A stretch of DNA of 64,000 nucleotides from Streptomyces sp. NBC_00390 (GTDB lineage: Bacteria > Actinomycetota > Actinomycetes > Streptomycetales > Streptomycetaceae). The first letter of the stretch is position 1; every line of letters begins with the position of its first letter. The stretch is from NCBI RefSeq assembly GCF_036057275.1, contig NZ_CP107945.1:4712001-4776000 (forward strand), written 5' to 3'. Shown here piece after piece: positions 62,619 through 64,000 of the stretch. The notes under the pieces were generated by a model. The model did not search any database, was not told the origin of the DNA, and saw nothing but the letters and a program-made list of their open reading frames with translations. The translations under genes were made by a program, and so were the position numbers.

Positions 62619-63479
62619 GTGACCGTGACTGTTGCCCGCCATGTTGTGCCCGGTCCCGACGCCGAGCGGTTCGCCGAGCGGCTGAGCGCACAAGTGGCCG
62701 ATCGAATCGACCGTCTCGAGAGGTCGGCGGACGCGATTGACTTCGCATTCAGCACCGCTCTTGTTGCGCTGCAAGCCCACTGTGTGGCTGACCCGCAAGC
62801 GGCGAAGCTGGAGACGTGGGAAGCCACAGTCAGCGCTACGCAATTGGGCTCGGCGCTGTTCGCCGTAACCAGTGCGAGCGAGGGGGCCGTGGAGTGCCGA
62901 ATAGACCGGAAAATGCGGTCTATTCCGGTGATCGGACCTCAGCCGTTCGCCGATGCGGGGAACTGGCTCTCGGCGTTCTGGCTGGCGGTCGTCTGCCGTG
63001 AGCAACAGCGCATGACGCAGCTGTGCGAGATCCCGCTGGAGCGGTTGCGTTCGCCGGAGGGAGACTACGACGAGTTCACTTATCACTGGGTGGACGTCCT
63101 GCAGACGTACTGGCTCCAGCGCCCGGGCTTGGTGGACAAGCTCATCGCGGCGATCGAGACTTCGGATCCTGCAGTAGCGCGGACGACTCCGCGCGACTTG
63201 CTGCAGGGTGTGTTCTATCCGCCGATCAACCTCTTCTACCACTTCGTGCGCAAGCACGAGGAAGGCTTCAGCCCAGCCTTGGTGGAGGCGCTGAAGCTGC
63301 ACCAGGCGTACTGGACCCTGGACGAGGAGAGGAAGACGGACATCGACGGCACGGTCGCCTTGGGCCCGCTGGCCATGGCCTGCCTGGCCTACGACGGGAA
63401 GCTCCCGATCGAGGTCGAGTCCGATTACCTGCCCAAGCACCTCCTCGAGCACGGCTGGCTAGGCGAGTTCCCCACCTGA
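62619..63479 (+). CDS. Imm49 family immunity protein, first copy
   Basis: This 286-residue protein resembles immunity protein 49 of polymorphic toxin systems. Conserved parts include the paired helical segments WEATVSATQLGSALFAV and NWLSAFWLAVVCREQQRMT, then FTYHWVDVLQTYWLQRPGL. Imm49 proteins are thought to bind and neutralise a toxin domain from a related strain. The frame is open from 62487, but GTG 62619, after AAGGGGA, gives the family start. A homologue follows 12 bases later, so two related immunity genes are in one operon. Confidence 0.8.
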   Translation: MTVTVARHVVPGPDAERFAERLSAQVADRIDRLERSADAIDFAFSTALVALQAHCVADPQAAKLETWEATVSATQLGSALFAVTSASEGAVECRIDRKMRSIPVIGPQPFADAGNWLSAFWLAVVCREQQRMTQLCEIPLERLRSPEGDYDEFTYHWVDVLQTYWLQRPGLVDKLIAAIETSDPAVARTTPRDLLQGVFYPPINLFYHFVRKHEEGFSPALVEALKLHQAYWTLDEERKTDIDGTVALGPLAMACLAYDGKLPIEVESDYLPKHLLEHGWLGEFPT

Positions 63480-63491
63480 GGCATCTGCACG

Positions 63492-64000
63492 ATGACGAGA
63501 ATCCCGCGCCACGACTTCCCTGCGGACGATGCGGCAGAGGCCAGGGAGCCGGTCGTCACGGCGGCCCGGGAAGCGATCGATGAGATCGAGGCGTCCGATG
63601 ACGACCGCTATGACACGCTGACGTTCTCGCTCTTAGCGGCGAAGTGGCACTGCATCCAGGACCCCGTGGCGGGCGATTTCGAAACCTGGGAGTCGTGGGT
63701 TCTTGCCATGCAGGTGGGCTCCGCGCTCTTCGCCGCCGGCACCGCCCAGGAAGGCTCGGTGGCCTGCCGGGTCGGGACCCTGGACGAGGTGCGCAAGCTC
63801 CCCGCGACCGGCCCGCAGGACTACCTGCACGCCGGGAACTGGCTCATCTCCTTCTACCTGGCGGTGATCTGCCGTGAGAACGAACGTGCCCAGCAGCTGG
63901 CGCAGGTGCCGGTGTCGTTCCTGCGTGCCTCCGGCGCGGAGTTCGACGAGTACGTCTACGCCTGGATCGAGACCCTCCAGAACTTCTGGTTCGGCCGGTC
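63492..64000 (+). CDS. Imm49 family immunity protein, second copy (3' end outside)
   Basis: The first 169 residues are visible and the gene runs off the right edge. It matches the preceding gene in order and motifs: WESWVLAMQVGSALFAAG, NWLISFYLAVICRENERAQQ and VYAWIETLQNFWFGR. Its N-terminus is shorter and more acidic. Tandem immunity genes usually accumulate against variants of the toxin. The cognate toxin, if any, would be past the window end; none is seen upstream except the remnant at 62457. Confidence 0.8.
   Translation, partial: MTRIPRHDFPADDAAEAREPVVTAAREAIDEIEASDDDRYDTLTFSLLAAKWHCIQDPVAGDFETWESWVLAMQVGSALFAAGTAQEGSVACRVGTLDEVRKLPATGPQDYLHAGNWLISFYLAVICRENERAQQLAQVPVSFLRASGAEFDEYVYAWIETLQNFWFGR

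Noticed and set aside
62383..62622. 79-residue frame starting MAKHGDFASSKPQPEH
   Set aside because: There is no ribosome site or recognisable family. It overlaps the toxin-like fragment, whose frame is better supported.

Overview
The window is very GC-rich DNA with GTG/TTG starts, translationally coupled genes and typical actinomycete families. It holds an AfsK kinase, an AfsR-AfsS pair and a conservon (cvn) operon, so a Streptomyces core-chromosome region is the best reading. No rRNA, tRNA, CRISPR array, integrase or insertion sequence was seen.

The dominant theme is a dispersed acyl-CoA catabolic gene set. It contains two AMP-forming acyl-CoA ligases (1-791 partial; 36428-38011, FadD3-like) and an NDP-forming acyl-CoA ligase (14887-17118). 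There are four acyl-CoA dehydrogenase chains (2139, 3282, 7526, 25113), two crotonases (14048, 34019), and two thiolase/lipid-transfer proteins with two OB-fold/zinc-ribbon partners (35222 with 34792; 23458 with possibly 20109). Short-chain and zinc alcohol dehydrogenases, two ACMSD-like amidohydrolases (943, 48289), two LLM-class F420 oxidoreductases (52994, 54787), an N-acyl-D-amino-acid-deacylase-like amidohydrolase with an aldehyde dehydrogenase (56358, 58094), a cyclase-family hydrolase (5146) and an HsaB-like flavin reductase (12279) complete it. The combination recalls actinobacterial breakdown of steroids, terpenoids or other large branched acids. The substrate cannot be read from the sequence, and steroid-ring genes such as kstD, kshA and hsaA/C are absent here.

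Most of these transcription units carry a 15-bp palindrome, CTGACG-NNN-CGTCAG. I count fifteen good copies between 823 and 54760, almost all directly upstream of the catabolic genes. None lies at afsK, the conservon or afsR/S. This looks like one TetR-type regulon spread over 54 kb. The best candidate regulator in the window is the TetR protein at 26980-27627, whose start codon overlaps a degenerate copy of the palindrome.

Layout: 1-9.7 kb, ligase, amidohydrolase, dehydrogenases, SDR and ADH; 9.7-14 kb, GlxA/AraC regulator, MFS transporter, flavin reductase, membrane protein; 14-26.8 kb, crotonase, NDP-forming ligase, FAD enzymes, DoxX/OB-fold pair, pdxH with a divergent TetR, amine oxidase, thiolase, dehydrogenase, Ddn-like protein; 27-31.5 kb, TetR, kbpA-like gene and afsK; 31.6-34 kb, membrane protein, duplicated small secreted proteins and a 33-bp minisatellite; 34-38 kb, crotonase, OB-fold protein, Ltp2-like aldolase and FadD3-like ligase; 38-43.5 kb, a conservon cvnABCD with two cytochrome P450s; 43.7-48 kb, afsS, afsR and a polysaccharide deacetylase; 48-59.5 kb, the second block of regulon genes, interrupted by a secreted peptidase, a broken Rpn-like gene and a thioesterase; 59.8-64 kb, APC and EamA transporters, then a toxin fragment followed by two tandem Imm49 immunity genes (the last one cut by the window edge).

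The global secondary-metabolism regulators (AfsK, KbpA, AfsR, AfsS) are thus interleaved with the catabolic regulon: catabolic genes and a conservon separate afsK from afsS/afsR, which are neighbours in S. coelicolor as I recall.
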